DNA of 64,000 nucleotides from Morinoia aosen (lineage: Eukaryota; Arthropoda; Malacostraca; Amphipoda; Talitridae): NCBI GenBank assembly GCA_030386875.1, contig CM059576.1, positions 20,377,058 through 20,441,057 of the forward strand. Direction: 5' to 3'. The notes below the pieces were generated by a model. That model was given only the letters and a program-made list of their open reading frames with translations, did no database searches and was not told where the DNA came from. The position numbers and the translations under genes were made by a program. Within the stretch, counting starts at the first letter, position 1; each line of letters starts with the position of its first letter. Shown piece after piece: positions 24,886 to 36,173 of the stretch.

Positions 24886-24958
24886 TATTTGTTTAATTGT
24901 AATCCACATCTGAAATATTGTTGTAGGAAATAATCGATTCCCGTCATTTTTGAAGGAT
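24886..24958. repeat. Right direct flank of the 39 bp array
   Basis: This is the second copy of the flank at 23080-23155, about 1.8 kb away. The array probably expanded inside a duplicated or element-derived block. Confidence 0.6.
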
Positions 24959-25539
24959 CGCGTTGACCAAAAACCTTACACTAGCGCCAGTAGCAGAGCA
25001 TTGCTCCCCCCCCTCCCTTCTCAAAAAAGGGGGTGTACTAGTAGTAAATAATTATAAATACCTATGATGCCCCCACACCTCAATAAGAAAGACTGCCAAC
25101 GTCGTTTACTTAGGCGTGGAGAATGGTTATAACAGTCAAAATTCATGTACTAGAGTTTTGTTGCCAAACAGGCAAGAAAGAAATTCATTCTTGACGTTGC
25201 TTCCTCATGCAATGAGCACATTTTTGCATCAGTTTTGAGAGGTTATTCCAAGTCACTTATGGATGCTAATTCTGATGAGCTTTTGGAAGATTTCCAGATG
25301 CCAGACCGTAACTGAACAACAAGGTGTACATGGCTCGGGACAAATGAGTGCCTGAGAGCGTATCTATGTCTACTATATATACTGACCACTCCCTCTCCAT
25401 TCTTTCCAAGCGCGTGCGTCCTTCTCCTGTGGTTCTGATGCGCTTTTTTCGCAGATCGGACACCAGCCTCTTCAACTTCGCGTCGTCCGGCCTCGACCCA
25501 AATAACCAGCTCAGCGTCAGTCTTTGGTACCTGCAAGGC
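24959..25539. other. Unassigned sequence
   Basis: The open frames 25348-25566 plus and 25243-25704 minus overlap on opposite strands. Neither shows a recognised domain. The plus frame runs up to a LINE-like tail and could be a decayed LINE coding end, but I could not align it with the frame at 3-686. Confidence 0.3.
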
Positions 25540-25599
25540 ATGAGACGGATGACCTCCCAGGAATGAGTGAGTGAGTACAAACTCAAGGCAGCTCTGACA

Positions 25600-25680
25600 T
25601 TGTGTGTGTGTGTGTGAGAGGGAACTACAGGCCGTGATAAAGGCCCCGACTGCCGTCAGCCGCACTTGCAAGTTCAGGTG
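25600..25680 (+). mobile_element. Second, diverged LINE 3' end fragment
   Basis: AGAGGGAACTACAGGCCGTG then ATAAAGGCCCCGACTGCCGT matches the 3' untranslated region at about 865-908, and the copy ends near TTGCAAGTTCAGG where the first copy has its TTCAAG repeats. A (GT)n run lies just upstream. Confidence 0.55.
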
Positions 25681-25704
25681 CGGGCTGTGGCAGCTCACGG
25701 TCAA

Positions 25705-26757
25705 GGTAGACCATAAAAAGCTATACGCACCGTGTGTGTAAGTACGTCAGGGGCAACAGGTTTCTGGGATGGTCATTTCAGACCTCATGAGGCTATAGCA
25801 GTCACGTGTCAAGGTTTTGAAGTTTTATGCTCGAGGTAAAATCTTTTCATGCATCTAAGTAGTTTTATATGTGAAATTTAATAATTCCACGAAAACAGGA
25901 AGTAATCATGGTATCACATTGAGTGGTATCACTTTGAGGTACAAAATGTGTACAGTAAAAAATTACTTCATGTTTTGAAAATTCAAAAAAATATTCTTTA
26001 AATTGATGGCTACACTTCAACGGGATTGACACTTCCTAATAAAACTTGGCTCAGTACTACAGCAATTCTGCGTAGTAATCAAAATATTGCAGAGATACAG
26101 ACGTGTTATCCGCGTCTGCAGTACTTCCCTCACAACGCGACTGTGCGTGTCGCTGCAGTCATCCCGTCATTCAACTCCACTGATCAGACACGAACCGCTG
26201 CTGCGCAGCGTGAGCATAATGTTTACTGCACTTAGTACGTAGCATCCATGAAATGTTTTATGTAGCACCCATGAACATATAGCAATCAGAAGTACTGAAG
26301 CAATGCACTGCTCTGAATCGGCCTCAGGTGAGTCACTGAGTGAATCCTCACAAAATCGTTGTCGCAACATTACTCTTTTGCTAACTACGTTGGGCTGCAT
26401 TCAAATGTCTTAGCGTCTGAAAAAGGTAGAACATCGTATGATTTTGTCACTAAATTTGCTGGTCATCAAAATCAAATGCTCACCAAACGTCCACAGAACA
26501 CATGTATCAGATTTTTCTTTATATTGAGTTTGTTCCCTAGTTAATGATAAAATATCACGCAAAAAATCTCTCTAAAGTTTTCCTGGTACACCACTCCTTT
26601 TAGCCAAAAAATATTCATGGTTCGGAAAGAAAGAGAGTAACAATTAAGTTTGAACGACTAGCACGTAAGATGTCCACGTGCGCTTGCATAAACTTTTGTG
26701 CAACAGAATCTTCGATCAACCTAATATTTTATGGTAACACACAACGTCGATTGTCTC
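25705..26757. other. Unassigned sequence
   Basis: I see no supported gene or element here. Confidence 0.3.
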
Positions 26758-26761
26758 TTAA

Positions 26762-27344
26762 CCCTTTCGGTACGATAATTCAAATGGTTTGGGTAAAAAC
26801 TTCCAGGGAAAAAAGTTGTCCTTACCCTGAATTTTCAGTGAAATTGACCTAGTGTGAGTGCTTTTAGCTTAAGCAAGTGCCTACTTCTTTATTTTAATTT
26901 TAAAATTTTTTAATCTTTGAAGCTCTATGCTTGGCGACAGAAATTTTTGATGTTGATGATAAAGTTTTTGTAGTTACGTAGAAATTATTTATAAGTTTTG
27001 CCGGAATTTACCAAAAATAAACAAAGTTCAGAAAAAGTTTGCTCTAGTTAAATGGAAAGGGTATTGAATGTGTTGCACGGGCCCTGTAGCATGAACTTAC
27101 GCGTGCCTATGCTACAGGGTCCTATGGTAATTACAGGGTCTTATGGTAACCTATGGTAATTAACGCGTGCAGGCTTCTAGAATTGTTTAAAACCTTGTTT
27201 AATGATTGTTTGTAATTTCCCTAATTTTGTTATTTACGCCAAAATATTCCCTCACTAGTTAAATTACTTTACAATTAGCTTAGATGGCCTAAACTGGAAG
27301 CACTAGCCATCTTGGCACTGGAGTAGCCGTTAGTACCGAAAGGG
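26762..27344. mobile_element. 583 bp non-autonomous piggyBac-type element (MITE)
   Basis: The element starts CCCTTTCGGTAC and ends GTACCGAAAGGG, a perfect 12 bp inverted terminal repeat. It is flanked on both sides by TTAA (26758-26761 and 27345-27348). The TTAA duplication and CCC termini are hallmarks of the piggyBac superfamily. No transposase is inside. An internal perfect 11 bp stem, CCCTGTAGCAT with ATGCTACAGGG, lies at about 27083-27121. Confidence 0.85.
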
Positions 27345-27348
27345 TTAA

Positions 27349-28679
27349 ACGTTTCTCCATATGCCAATCACACGTCGGTCGCACCTGCTTCTGTACCTGA
27401 AGCGTGGCGATGGGTCTCTAGGATGTGCACCTCTGTTTCAAATTTAACATGAAGTTTTCACTCATTTATGTTTCCAAAAATTCAAATACGCACGAAACTG
27501 TCTTATTCTGGTGAATTCTTTCTGAAGCAGGACGTATCAAAAAAGTTTACGAGGGCGTTATGTTGTTTAATTTCTCATTAAGTGGTACATATTGGTACGC
27601 AGCACTGCAGTTATGTCCTATCTCTAAGATAGTACATTAACATATCATTCCTCAGGTACGCTATATGGAATCCATAGCCTAATATATTCTGAAATTATAC
27701 TATTGAAACCTGACATATTTGTTTGACACCTATTTTAATACGAAAAGAATTATACGCACGTTATATTTTGGCCGTTGAAGAAGGAAAATAGTTAATCAAT
27801 TCTCACTATTGAGATTGGTATCCTGGCTACACATCATGGGGAAGAAATACTTAACTAACCTAATATCACAATTGACAACAAACCAGTTTGCGCACAGATA
27901 CTTCATTCACTTGAGCAGCGCAGCGCACGTCAAATGATTAGAATTTTGGGCCGTGGTGGGGCGGGAATTTTTCTCTAAATTCGAAATCGTACGTAAATTT
28001 AACTCCACATTATACAGGATCTTCACTTACAAATCGGAAACTTTATTCATTACGTACAACCAAGCTACTAACCAGAAGCTGCTCGTTCACTCTTTGCTCG
28101 GCAATGCTACGCAACTTCAATTATTCCAGGTTATTCAAATCATCCTTATTTTTCTTAATTAACCCCTTTTCTGTTCTTTTCAGTGTCATTAACTATTGCA
28201 AGTATTGAGTTAGAAGAAAATTCAAACTACTGTAATGTCTACTACGAACGTAGTTATAATAACACGATAACAAAAATTGGACGAGACAACTGAATAAGTA
28301 TAATGTTTACAGTTAGCGCTAAAATAAAGAAAGACAAAGGGACAATACAATAAACAAACAAAGTTAAATTTCCTATAATTCCTCAAATTTCCCAATTTCC
28401 GTAGCATTGTTCTGATCTATTGATATGTTTCAGTACTAAAAACTTACAAAATGCCCGCTCTTCACGTAAAGAAAGGCAGATAAAGCGTGTGTTTCATCCT
28501 AGAAGGAAATGTAAGCGAGGCTACAATGGATTAGCTGCAACATGGCGTTTAGCTCGGAAGTTCATGACAAACTTAAGTCATAGGGTGAAGGAATTCTGTG
28601 AACGGGGAAGCATCCCAAGTTTCTCCAATAGTTGGCCTGTCAAATAGCAGCTCAGAAATGAGCCGCGCGATGGGCTGAC
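27349..28679. other. Unassigned sequence
   Basis: Nothing clear is seen except the candidate exon that begins at 28680. The open frames at 27953-28162 and 28420-28647 lack family resemblance. Confidence 0.3.
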
Positions 28680-28836
28680 CTGCCGCCAGCAGGAGCGAGG
28701 GTCTGGACGGTGTGAGCCACAGCCTCACAGTCGAACGTTGACGTAAGCTGCACCCACAACTCTGGGAGAGGCTGGGCAGGCAAACAAGCGGGTGCATCGC
28801 CTTCGTCAGTCACCGGGAAAGGCCGCGTCCTTACCA
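28680..28836 (-). CDS. Candidate exon G of an unrecognised minus-strand gene
   Basis: Minus-strand exon: acceptor CTCGTTCATGTTCCAG, then 157 bases, then donor GTCAGC (AG before it). It starts with two bases (TG), has 51 open codons and ends with two bases (AG). It encodes LPAQPLPELWVQL, then CEAVAHTVQTLAPAGG. This is clearly similar to exon A at 63800-63959 (LPATPLPKLWVNC, then WEAVASTVLTLAPRGG), and both exons end in the same phase right after GG. The leading TG fits the single G left by exon F at 42107, giving Val. The gene is not recognised, and no later exon was found. Conservation of protein, phase and boundary with exon A argues against chance. Confidence 0.55.
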
Positions 28837-29220
28837 CTGGAACATGAACGAGCATCAACTTACAGTGGGAACTCCTCATGTTACGGAAGCAATGCTATAA
28901 ATTTGAATGACAACATGCGAAAGTGCGTGTGAAAAACAACTTGTAATTATATTTTAGAGATAAAAGAATCCATTCAAGTGGAGAAATCATGACCTTCATT
29001 ATTTCAATTCAGCGTTCAATGAGATAAATCTAACATTTATTCTGCATTCATTAATCATTGCAATTTTAACAACAGCGCTCGAGGATTACAAGAATATAAA
29101 CATTACACAAAATTGATTCATTACACCGGGGATCCCACTTTGGGTTGCATGAGTTCTGACACTTGATTCTAGTGGATTTCTGACCACTCATTGCGAAAAT
29201 CAGCAATTTTATATCGGCGT
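28837..29220. other. AT-rich spacer (putative intron)
   Basis: No features recognised. Confidence 0.3.
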
Positions 29221-29609
29221 TTAATTTTACATTTGTTCCTAAAAATGCTCCACTTTTAAAAGATCACATTTTAGTTCATCGGAATTTTAAAAAGAACAAC
29301 TCTTCAGTAACAACACGAGCGAGCTGAATAAAAAACGACGTCTCGACCTTCTACTGCGGTCATCATCAGGGTATTTCTGTAAAAACAATTGAAAAAGATC
29401 AATAAAACCGGAAGTAGAAAGTCATTGAACATCTATCAGATAGGCAAAAAGACTTCAAAACTAAAATCTATAGCTCAAGATTAAGTTTAGGTAGCTAGTT
29501 GGGTAAACGGAGGCTGACGAGGGAAGTGCTCTAATCAAGCTTGGCGTGAGGCTGGTGGCGGGAGCTCTTGACGATGCCTTAGTAACCTCTTGCACCCGGC
29601 ATGGTTATT

Positions 29610-29843
29610 CTATGTGAATAAGTTTAGGTAGCTGGAGAATTCGTAGTACTTCACATTTATTATCGGCGAATGTTGTCTGATTTGTACGGCTTCCGTAATT
29701 TTCATGGGTACTGTGTAGGAGTGAGTGTGCATTATGCTGAAAGCTGTAATTAATGCATCAAAGTTGGGTGGTTCTTTTTGGTGATCATCTCTGAAGTGTT
29801 TGAAGTTGCTGCTGGATGAGTAACGATGCTGTTTTGCTCTTCT
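29610..29843 (-). pseudogene. Penelope-like GIY-YIG tail fragment, left arm
   Basis: The minus-strand frame covers 78 codons ending at a TAG stop and has no internal stop. It includes FKHFRDDHQKEPPNF and ends EAVQIRQHSPIINV, then a short linker, then YLNLFT. The pattern A-x-x-I-R-x-x-x-P-x-x-N near the C-terminus is typical of the GIY-YIG endonuclease end of Penelope-like elements, where it follows the catalytic segment. The family call is by resemblance only. The upstream part is missing at the dimer centre. Confidence 0.55.
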
Positions 29844-29925
29844 CTCGGGTTTAGTCTACAAGTTTACCTGTCCATAGGAAAGCTGTCAGCCTTCCTACTC
29901 AGAACACACCATTTGCACGCTGGAG

Positions 29926-30159
29926 GGAAGAGCAAAACGATATCGTTATTCATCTAGCAGCATCTTCAAACACTTCAGAGATGATCACCGAAAAGAACCA
30001 CCCAACTTTGAAGCATTCCTTCCAGCTTTCAGCATAATGCAAAGTTACTCCGACACTGTATCAATGAATATTGGGGAAGAATTAGCAATCAGAAAATGTG
30101 CACCGATAATCAATGTAATGTCCAACGAATTCTCTAACCACCTGAACTTATTCACATAG
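29926..30159 (+). pseudogene. Penelope-like GIY-YIG tail fragment, right arm
   Basis: The plus-strand frame of exactly the same 78 codons contains FKHFRDDHRKEPPNF and ends EELAIRKCAPIINV and HLNLFT before TAG. Protein similarity to the left arm is well preserved although the DNA arms have many differences. Changes at conservative positions suggest that the two copies descend from functional elements and were joined later, not by a recent snap-back event. Confidence 0.55.
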
Positions 30160-30742
30160 GAAGAGCAAACCGAGTGTGAGAGGTTACTTTTAAGGCATCG
30201 TCAAGAACTCACGCCACCAGTCTCACGCCAAGCTTCTATCAGTGCACTTCCCTCTTTCCGTCTGCTCTGTTCACACAACTAGCTACCTAAACTTTATCAT
30301 GAACTACTAAGAGTTTAGTTTACAAGTATTTAGCCTAACTGACAGATGTTTAATGACTTTGTCCTCTCCGTTTTATTAAGCCCTGACATTTGTTTTTACA
30401 GATATACCTTGATAATGACCGCAGTAGAAGGATGAAACGTCGTTTTTTATTTAGCTTACTCATATTTCTACTCTAGAGTTGTTATTTTTAACATTTCCGA
30501 TGAATTAAAATGTGATTTAAGAAAGTGGAGAAATTTTTAAAAACTAATGTGATTCTGAAAATGTCATTCATTAGTGAAGATCAGGTATTTTTCATGCTAC
30601 GCGACCAAGTTTTCATTTCAATCTAAATTTTGATTGAATTTAATAGTACAGTGCTGGTAAATAAAATCCTATCGCTATAAGTAGTGTTTTTAACATATAT
30701 CAGAGAGCTGTTAAAACAATACAGGCTTCTCAATCAAGTGAA

Positions 30743-31540
30743 ATGAAATATAGGACGCATCTGGTTGCGTTCTGCTACATATGTGGCACATTCACAGATC
30801 CAAAGCGTAGAAGGAACATTAGTGAATTTGAGAAGCGAGCTTACTCCTCTCACTTTCAAGTGAAGATTGGAAATCAAGATAAGCCTTGGGCACCTCATAA
30901 GGTAGGTCATTTCTGCGAAGAAAACTTGCGTCATTGGACTAAAGGAAAATGTAAAATGCAACATCTATAGCGGAGTAGCCATAGGACACTCAGTACACCT
31001 GAAAGACAAATATTAATACACCAAAACAGTATTGGAGCTACTCTTACGTCAAGAATACAAATGGATCATTTGGGTTGATCTAAAAATGGTTATTATTTTG
31101 TTATGACAGCAGTGGCTACAAAAAACTACTTTGATTATTTGTAAGAAATACTAGGCCTTAGAAACAGTTTCTCAAGGCGCTCAATACTGACAGTGACTGT
31201 TTCAAGTGTTTGTGTGACGCGTTCTCAGGTGTAGCGACAGACAAACTCAAAGCAGGTATTTTAGACAGCCCGAAAATTAGGAAGCTGATTAAAGAAAAAG
31301 CTTTCACTCAATCTATGACTAATGTTAAACAAAATGGCTGGGAAACATTCATTTCTGTCGTCAGGAATTTTCGTGGAAACAGGATGTCAAAGGAATATAA
31401 AGAGATAGTGTAATCTTTATTGCCAAGTTTCCAGATGTTTGGTTGCAACATGAGCATTAACATGCATTTCTTAGAGAGTCATATTGAATCATTTTCGGAA
31501 AACATCGGGAACGTGAGTGATGAGCAGCGATGATTGCGTT
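30743..31540 (+). pseudogene. Broken copy of a multicopy arthropod gene family of unknown function
   Basis: The first part (30743-30967) encodes CYICGTF, then KRAYSSHF and DKPWAPHKVGHFCEENLRHW, i.e. a CxxC finger, an H and a further C. A later part (about 31190-31535, in changing frames) encodes CLCDAFSG, IRKLIKEKAF, NFRGNR, YKEIV, then GCNMSINMHFLESHIESF and NIGNVSDEQ. I recall this order of motifs (CYICG, then WAPH, then LIKD, GNxxSxxYKxIV, GCNMS, HFLHSH, SEEQG) from repeated uncharacterised proteins in arthropod genomes, sometimes thought to be transposon-derived. The middle is deleted or scrambled, so the copy is dead. The role of the family is unknown to me. Confidence 0.6.
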
Positions 31541-32274
31541 TTTTGGCCGAACTTCCTTCCTCATCCGGAATGATCGCCCGTCGAGGCCATCGAGGCCATT
31601 TCTGGACCAAGAGAGCGAACAAGCAACTACACGCAACTACACTTCTTACTGCGAGCGTTCAACAATTGCACTCCAGGCACACTGAATCTTTGCGTTCAGA
31701 AGTAAAAAATAGTTAAGAATGCTTACAACACAACTAAGTCAGCGCGTTGTACTAACCCAGTCGTAGGTTGCACGAAACGTTGTAGGAGACATATCTTGTC
31801 ACCTTGTTGAAGCAAGTGGATTTATTTCCTCAGTAGCACATTTACAATGCTATAATGACCACTTGTAGGCATGCTACAAAAGTTAAACATGTTAGCGCCG
31901 TTGAAATAACCAGACAGTCGTTTTCTTTGTGAATTTATAAGAAATGAGCGGGAAGAAGACTTCTTTTTGTTTGGCAGTTATGAGTGTGAGCTGATGCCCT
32001 TCGAAAATTTCAAAGGAATGGTCAAATTTAAGAAGACGAACACCGATCTGTGCGCGTTGTAGAATGTCACTCAAAGTCAAAATGAATGGAAATCAAAATA
32101 TATCTATATTTAGATCAGATAAGCTTTAAAACTAGATTAAAATTAACTGTATCGAGAAATTGGGCAAATTAAAGTGTAGGAATCCTTAGGCCATTCGCTG
32201 TACTTAAACAGACGGTATAATTTCATAAATTCGATACAAGGTCAGTGACAAACTCCAAAACATCGTATTTAGAG
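31541..32274. other. Unassigned sequence
   Basis: No recognised coding or repeat feature. Confidence 0.3.
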
Positions 32275-32745
32275 CTACCTTACAATCTTATCGCACAGCT
32301 CCCGAACTGTGATCCGTCGATCTTCAAGCATCGCTGCTTCGACTTTGGCAACTTTTTCGTCGGAAACCGATGGCTGCCTTGCACGGGCTTCGTCGTGGAC
32401 GTCTGTTCGGCTATTTTTAAAGTCCCTGACCCATGTGCGCATCATACCGGAGCTCATATACTCTTCTCCATACACTTGACAAAGTTCTTCGTGCATTTCC
32501 TTCGCCGATTTCTTATTAGCAGCCAAGAAACGAAACGCAACTCGCAGCTGGCGGGAGACGCAAGAGGAAGCTCCATCGCTGACGGCTGCTGAGCCAAGAC
32601 GAAACGTCGCAGCGACGCTGGCTAGGTGAGGGATTGGAGTGGGGGAACCAAACAACCTGCCTCTGTTGCCTGGCCGCGCATAGAAACGATCCTAGCGCCA
32701 GCGGCAGCCCGTGGAATGTATTTTACGGACACGCCTCGTAAACTC
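32275..32745 (-). pseudogene. Truncated mariner transposase, N-terminal DNA-binding domain only
   Basis: The minus-strand frame encodes the paired helix-turn-helix segment of a Mos1-like mariner: LRVAFRFLAANKKSAKEMHE, a stretch ending MRTWVRDFKNSRTDV, then EARARQPSVSDEKV and LEDRRITVRELCDKI. The catalytic DDD domain is absent; similarity ends abruptly at about 32275. The outer side carries TACGAGGCGTGTCCGTAAAA (about 32721-32743, minus), a plausible mariner-like terminal repeat. This looks like one end of an element cut by deletion. The first ATG of the long frame is probably not the true start. Confidence 0.75.
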
Positions 32746-34138
32746 GTACACTACGAATTTCACGAAGGGTGAATTGTAAGGTGGCTCTGAACTTTCAGGC
32801 TAACTGGAAATTTGAAGAATGTTTATTACATAGCTTCATAGAATTTTACTCGTGATTGCTTTCAGATGTTAGTTATAATTTTGGAAACGACACAATGAAT
32901 TTCATTCGAAGACAAATAAAGATTTTTTCTTCCATTCCCATTGCAGTTCTACATTTATGGTATAGAATCAATTTTCAATTCGAAGTAAGGGTTCGATGAT
33001 TGTAATGTAATCAGCTTCACTGACAAAAAACACAATTGCATGCTTGCACCATTTGTTGAAGTAAGTTATCACATGTCAATATCACACCAAACGAAATGAT
33101 CATGTCATCAATAAATATACGCTCAGGTGATTCGAAATTATTTCAAGCTCATTATTTTTGTTATAATTTATATTACTTTTAAATATATACAATATTAATG
33201 TTATTCGAGTACCAATGCTAATTTTAAGCAAAGTCCGACCAGTGTCTTACAGTGCGGTGATGTGTACACTGACTAAGAGTGAAGCTTTTGGCTATTAAAA
33301 ATATAATTCTCCTCACAGTTTTTAAACGTTTTTGTACCAGCTTCTCATGCTGGAGGCCTTTGCCGAATGTTATGTCAAAATCTTGATAATGAATTAGTGC
33401 CTCAGTAGAAGAACCAATAATTGATCGTATAAAGTACCGACTGACGTCAACTTTAAATGCGACATGGAAGTCCATCAGCCAGGTATCGCTTCAGCGCGGA
33501 AATGGCTAAGGTTTGTTTGGACTGAAATCGCCTCTTTTGGGGAACTCCCTGAATAATAGTTTCGTGTCATCTACGAAGTTACTTATTTTACTTCTGATCC
33601 CGTGGTCACGGTCGGTGCCACAAATGGGGATGAGAAGCTGACCTAAGAGGCACCTGTTAAAAACATTACATATTACTTGTGTACAGTTAATGAATTGCTC
33701 AAATGATCTTACTAACTCATTGTAGGTGACCAGATAGTCAATAAATTGATAATAGCTTCCATGTATAGTATTACATTTCACTTTCACCATAAGCCTTCAG
33801 TGAAATATTCAAAGAAGGCTTTCTAAAGGTTGATATATTTGAAGTCCGTTTGGGAACAGGCGCCAGGATTTTCAGCGTCAGATCGTGGCAGCGTCCCCGG
33901 AACTCAGCGCTTCCGTTACAAACAAATTTGCTTGTGGCTTATTAACATTTAGACCATCATGTTATCTTTGGTTCTCATCTCTGCTAATGTGATAATAAAA
34001 TAAACTGAGAGTATGTATTTTTTAACTCTTTGCGTGTGTAGGACCCAGCTCCTAGTTGACTCGATGTCCAATCTGCCTCTGTTTTCAGTGTCAATTTTCA
34101 AATGTTTTAACTCAAATCAACATATATAATCACATAAA
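32746..34138. other. Unassigned AT-rich sequence
   Basis: Small open frames only. No recognised features. Confidence 0.3.
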
Positions 34139-34140
34139 TA

Positions 34141-35499
34141 CAGGATAGGAAAAAACCCTCCAGACCCGGGTTCTTTCAATTTCCAATAGAATCTTTTGAT
34201 ATTTGTCTTTACCAAAAAATTACACTTAATTACTTATTAGTGTTTAGTATGTTACTTTCACCATAATTTGTAGTTAAGCCTTTTCTAAATTCTCTGAAAG
34301 AAAGTAAATGACAAGCTTTTATTGACCTTCTACGCGCGAGAGCATCAAGTTCAACAATCATTAGGGTGCTACGATGGCTAAATCTACAGTTTATGACACC
34401 GTGACCATATGTGAGGAAATTGACAAAGCTAAGGATGGCCTCAGAAGCGGGCGTCGACGTATAGCTCGTTCAAAAAGGGGCATCAAAGCTACCGGAGAAA
34501 GGGTTCGAATACATTCAAAACGATCCGTGATGAAAATGGTCAGAGAGATGTGCTTCTACATAATCAATGAGAACTATCGTGAAAACTGACTTTTTACTTT
34601 CGCCCATGATGCTGAAAATGCACCAGCTTATGACGAAGATCCAGAAAAAGAAAAGAGCTCAAAGAGCGCAGCTGTTTCTGAACAACCTGATGGATGGCTT
34701 GCAATGGTAAGAGACTGTCTTTACAGATGAAATGATGTTAACCGTGGAACCGAAGTTCAATCCTCAAAATGACCGAGTGCTGCACATCAGGTTGCGGATA
34801 TCTCCGAACAGTCTATCTCCGACATAAACCCTCGTCTGTGACGGTTTTTGAGTTGGTCTCCAAAACTTGGAAGTCACCTATGATTTTCATCAAACAAAGA
34901 GCAAAGTGAATTCAATTTCATATTCTGAATACGTCTGGACTTCAGCTTGCCAAGCGATATTTTAAAGTTACATTTCATTTCAAAGAAAGTTAAAAAGAAA
35001 ACAAAGAAAGAAAGAAAAAAAATGTTAGAAAGTGAAATATCATTTCAAATAAATAATATTTCACTTCCAACATGATGGTGTTCCCCCACCAATTTGCAAT
35101 AGTACTCAAGTGTGGTGTCAATATCGTTTCCCTATTTATGCAGAGAAGATATGTGGCCTTATTTTCGCATGATATGAACCTCCAGGAATTCAGTGTTTGG
35201 TCAATGTTAGCGACTGAAGTCTCTGCATTATCTCACGCCGTGGTTGACGATTTGAAGTTGTCCCTAAAGATGACATAGTCAAAGTACCGCAAGAGAAACT
35301 GTTTGTCTCTGATGAAAGTTTCAGAAGAAAATTTTGGAGGTTCATGAAAGCAAAATAAATGCACATTTAAAAATTAACTTCGTTTCTTGATTTTAATGGT
35401 AATTAAAATTTAACGGGAGTATTATTTTCGTTTTTCTTGCATTATCCTGTTATAGATACACAACCAATTATTCAGACCGGATGCTTTTTCCCAACCCTG
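34141..35499 (+). mobile_element. Full-length but decayed mariner element, 1359 bp
   Basis: The left end CAGGATAGGAAAAAACCCTC and the right end, in reverse complement CAGGGTTGGGAAAAAGCATC, form inverted terminal repeats. TA lies immediately outside both (34139-34140 and 35500-35501), the mariner/Tc1 target duplication. The transposase relic runs in the plus orientation between them. Both ends are present, so this is a complete insertion that has since been mutated. Confidence 0.85.
34374..35355 (+). pseudogene. Decayed mariner-family transposase
   Basis: The N-terminal part reads MAKSTVYDT, then SGRRRIARSKRGIKA and RSVMKMVREM, the linker and second helix-turn-helix of a mariner transposase. 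The catalytic core is visible in broken frames: TVFTDEMMLTVEPKFNPQND carries the first catalytic Asp, FQHDGVPPH a second, and FSHDMNLQEFSVWSMLATEV corresponds to the PDLNPLDYSVWS region. Stops and frameshifts interrupt it. A purine-rich insert (about 34980-35025, AAAGAAAG repeats) splits the core. It is non-functional. Confidence 0.8.
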
Positions 35500-35501
35500 T
35501 A

Positions 35502-36173
35502 GAATAGCTTCCTCATATCTTATTTAGAAGATAAAGTTGAATTTAAATTTTGTTTGACGAAAGAAGAATCGTGATGAATTCATAAAGCGTCGGTACGTTC
35601 TCAGATTGGCATATCCGCTCCACGTTGATTTGATGAAATGACTGCCGGATGGTCTTGGTAACAAAAGGGATGTTTCTAATTTGATTGCTAGCGTGTAAAA
35701 TTTCCCGTGGTGCACCTACGGATAACATATTTTAATTCATTGTCAAAATATTTGAGCAGATGTTTGGGAATTTTAGGTGTAGATTGAATACTTAATTTAA
35801 CGTATTAATTCCAATTGAAATATCATTCCACTCCATTTTTTAGTTAAATAGTGGTGATGTAACGTTGGCACAGTGATGGCTGAGCTGACACAACAGTCGC
35901 AGCCTTGAGCAGTTAGAGACACAGCGCACGGAGCAATGAGGCACAGGCAGGTCGTAGAAGTACCATGAAGCAACATACGCAGCAGCTAACAGGGCTAAGA
36001 GTAAACAGCGAGGGCTTACAGTAGTGAGAGTTTATGGCTATTCCATTGAGAAAGTCGATACTTACGAAATAACGTAACGGCCTTAGGACATTTAAATATT
36101 GAGTGTTGGAAGGTAACTTACGAAGTGTGTGAAATAACGGTAATGTAAATAATAATGCGGAGTTACCCTTGTG
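35502..36173. other. Unassigned sequence
   Basis: No features recognised. Confidence 0.3.

Larger units (their letters stand above)
29221..30555. mobile_element. Inverted dimer of a Penelope-like element 3' end
   Basis: Two arms of about 630 bp (29221-29850 and 29922-30555) are imperfect reverse complements around a loop of about 70 bp. Matching landmarks from the outside in are ATCACATTTTAGTTCATCGG, the AAAAAACGACGTC block, CTAGCTACCTAAAC, the stop-codon region, and GAGCAAAAC next to the loop. Each arm carries the same 78-codon C-terminal reading frame directed away from the loop, followed by a 3' untranslated region. Penelope-like elements often carry inverted or tandem partial copies at their ends, which supports this assignment. 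No reverse transcriptase core is present. Confidence 0.7.

Noticed and set aside
25243..25704. 153-codon minus-strand frame as a host gene
   Set aside because: Its 5' part is the reverse of a LINE 3' tail and a GT microsatellite; no domain or splice support.
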